49,468 nt of DNA from an archaeon (lineage in GTDB: Archaea > Thermoproteota > QMWL01): contig QMWL02000001.1 of the NCBI GenBank assembly GCA_003661605.2, positions 1 to 49,468 on the forward strand. The letters are read 5' to 3'. The notes beneath the pieces are model-generated. The model saw only the letters and a program-made list of their open reading frames with translations. It did not search any database and was not told the origin of the DNA. Shown here piece after piece: positions 49,080-49,468 of this stretch (position 1 is the first letter of the stretch; every line of letters starts with the position of its first letter). A program made the translations under genes and the position numbers.

Positions 49080-49468
49080 CTACCTGATAAGCACCGCGTT
49101 GATTACACCGTCTTGACCTGGTCGAGAAGTTACCCGTGCGTTCCCGAGCTCTGTCCTGATAATTGTCCCCTTTGTGATAATCTTAAGCCGGTCAAGAATG
49201 CGGTCTGCTGGATTCGAAACCACCCCCAGAATTCGCACTTTCTTACACTCTCCTGTCTCTGGATCAACGACGTTTGCATACGCGGCGCGAAGCAACCGTA
49301 TTTTTCGTCCTCCCCCCTTAGTCCGAATAAGCCTCCGAACCTCCTCTGCTGCTAGCTTTGTAAGCGTCGGATCACGCCCCAGCTCGTACTTACGCTTCTT
49401 TCGATACGGCACTCTACGCCCGCCAGTTTTCTTCCTCCGCTTATGTAGGTCGCTATGCCACTGCGGCA
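49080..49468 (-). CDS. rps8e: 30S ribosomal protein S8e (first base of start codon outside window)
   Basis: S8e binds 16S rRNA in the small subunit. The core RKKRKYELGRDPTLTKLA and the IRLLRAAYANVVDPETGECKKVRILGVV region match. An internal GTG at 49412 would give 110 residues and miss the basic N-terminus. The frame is open to the window edge and reads xTG-PQWHSDLHKRRKKTGGRRV, so the start codon probably lies across the edge with its first base missing. That gives about 128 residues, the normal archaeal length, and the K/R-rich opening of S8e. Confidence 0.95.
   Translation of the reverse strand, partial: PQWHSDLHKRRKKTGGRRVPYRKKRKYELGRDPTLTKLAAEEVRRLIRTKGGGRKIRLLRAAYANVVDPETGECKKVRILGVVSNPADRILDRLKIITKGTIIRTELGNARVTSRPGQDGVINAVLIR

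Noticed and set aside
1..49468. CRISPR arrays, insertion sequences, prophage, toxin-antitoxin or defence clusters
   Set aside because: No direct-repeat arrays, transposase or integrase genes, inverted terminal repeats or defence families were seen; all major frames are housekeeping or archaeal core genes.

Overview
The window reads as a compact chromosomal segment of an archaeon, most likely a thermophilic member of the TACK group (Thermoproteota and relatives). Archaeal markers are TFB, a TFE-beta/RPC34 orthologue with an iron-sulfur domain, SRP19, Gar1, Nop5 and fibrillarin, pelota, class I CCA-adding enzyme, Trm1, Trm-G10, NcsA/TtuA, archaemetzincin, UPF0200/UPF0201/DUF61/DUF373/COG1340 proteins, S8e, an intron-containing tRNA-Tyr with a C1-G72 pair, and ADP-forming acyl-CoA synthetase subunits. 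TFE-beta together with SMC-ScpA-ScpB points to TACK but away from Sulfolobales; the exact lineage is inference. No phage, insertion sequence, CRISPR array or plasmid signature was seen. This is core genome, almost fully coding, with many GTG and TTG starts.

Layout. 1-5.5 kb: a 5'-truncated DEAD/DEAH helicase with a DUF1998-type C-terminus, NcsA/TtuA, pelota, an Sfm1-like SPOUT methyltransferase and an HhH-GPD DNA glycosylase. 5.5-9.9 kb (minus strand): glycosyltransferase, small winged-helix protein, B12-dependent ribonucleotide reductase and cobalamin adenosyltransferase, a possible transcription unit. 9.9-11.6 kb: two small tandem helical orphans, an unrecognised protein, tRNA-Gly, a possible C/D-box sRNA and tRNA-Tyr. 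11.6-16.8 kb: PyrD, then Nop5-fibrillarin-DUF61 facing PHI-RNase HII and THEP1. 16.8-20.8 kb: Trm1, then a minus-strand operon SRP19-Gar1-TFB-TFE-beta-RlmE, and tRNA-Pro. 20.8-29.8 kb: Cca, ThpR, a COG2112 kinase, a radical SAM activase-like protein, UPF0200, UPF0201, a TIM-barrel isomerase, RNase Z, Trm-G10, PRPP synthetase and a class II aldolase. 29.9-39.9 kb (all plus): acyl-CoA synthetase alpha, two PflA/AmrS-like radical SAM proteins, a TFIIB-type zinc ribbon with a GPN GTPase, an ECF S-component-like membrane protein, a membrane-anchored orphan, acyl-CoA synthetase beta, a coiled-coil COG1340 protein with no ordinary start codon, DUF373, an MTAP/MTIP phosphorylase and cis-prenyltransferase. 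39.9-42.6 kb (minus): PP-loop ATPase, IorB and a Pro-dipeptidase. 42.7-47.7 kb: SMC-ScpA-ScpB. 47.6-49.5 kb (minus): archaemetzincin, PyrK and S8e, whose first codon is cut by the window edge.

The dominant theme is RNA: tRNA maturation and modification (NcsA, Trm1, Trm-G10, Cca, RNase Z, ThpR), sRNA-guided modification (Nop5, fibrillarin, Gar1), rRNA methylation (RlmE), ribosome rescue (pelota) and transcription initiation (TFB, TFE-beta, perhaps the ribbon/GPN pair). A second theme is nucleotide supply (PRPP synthetase, PyrD/PyrK, NrdJ, PHI, MTIP-like phosphorylase).

The most notable signals are: a long COG1340 reading frame without ATG, GTG or TTG; a tRNA-Gly gene with C33 instead of the near-universal U33; a TFE-beta carrying a roughly 55-residue lysine-rich tail encoded directly behind TFB; near-universal antisense overlap of convergent gene ends (8 of 9 pairs, 11-62 bp); a zinc ribbon tightly coupled to a GPN GTPase; and two radical SAM proteins lying between the two acyl-CoA synthetase subunits. 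I did not find a defence system or a clearly new multi-gene system.
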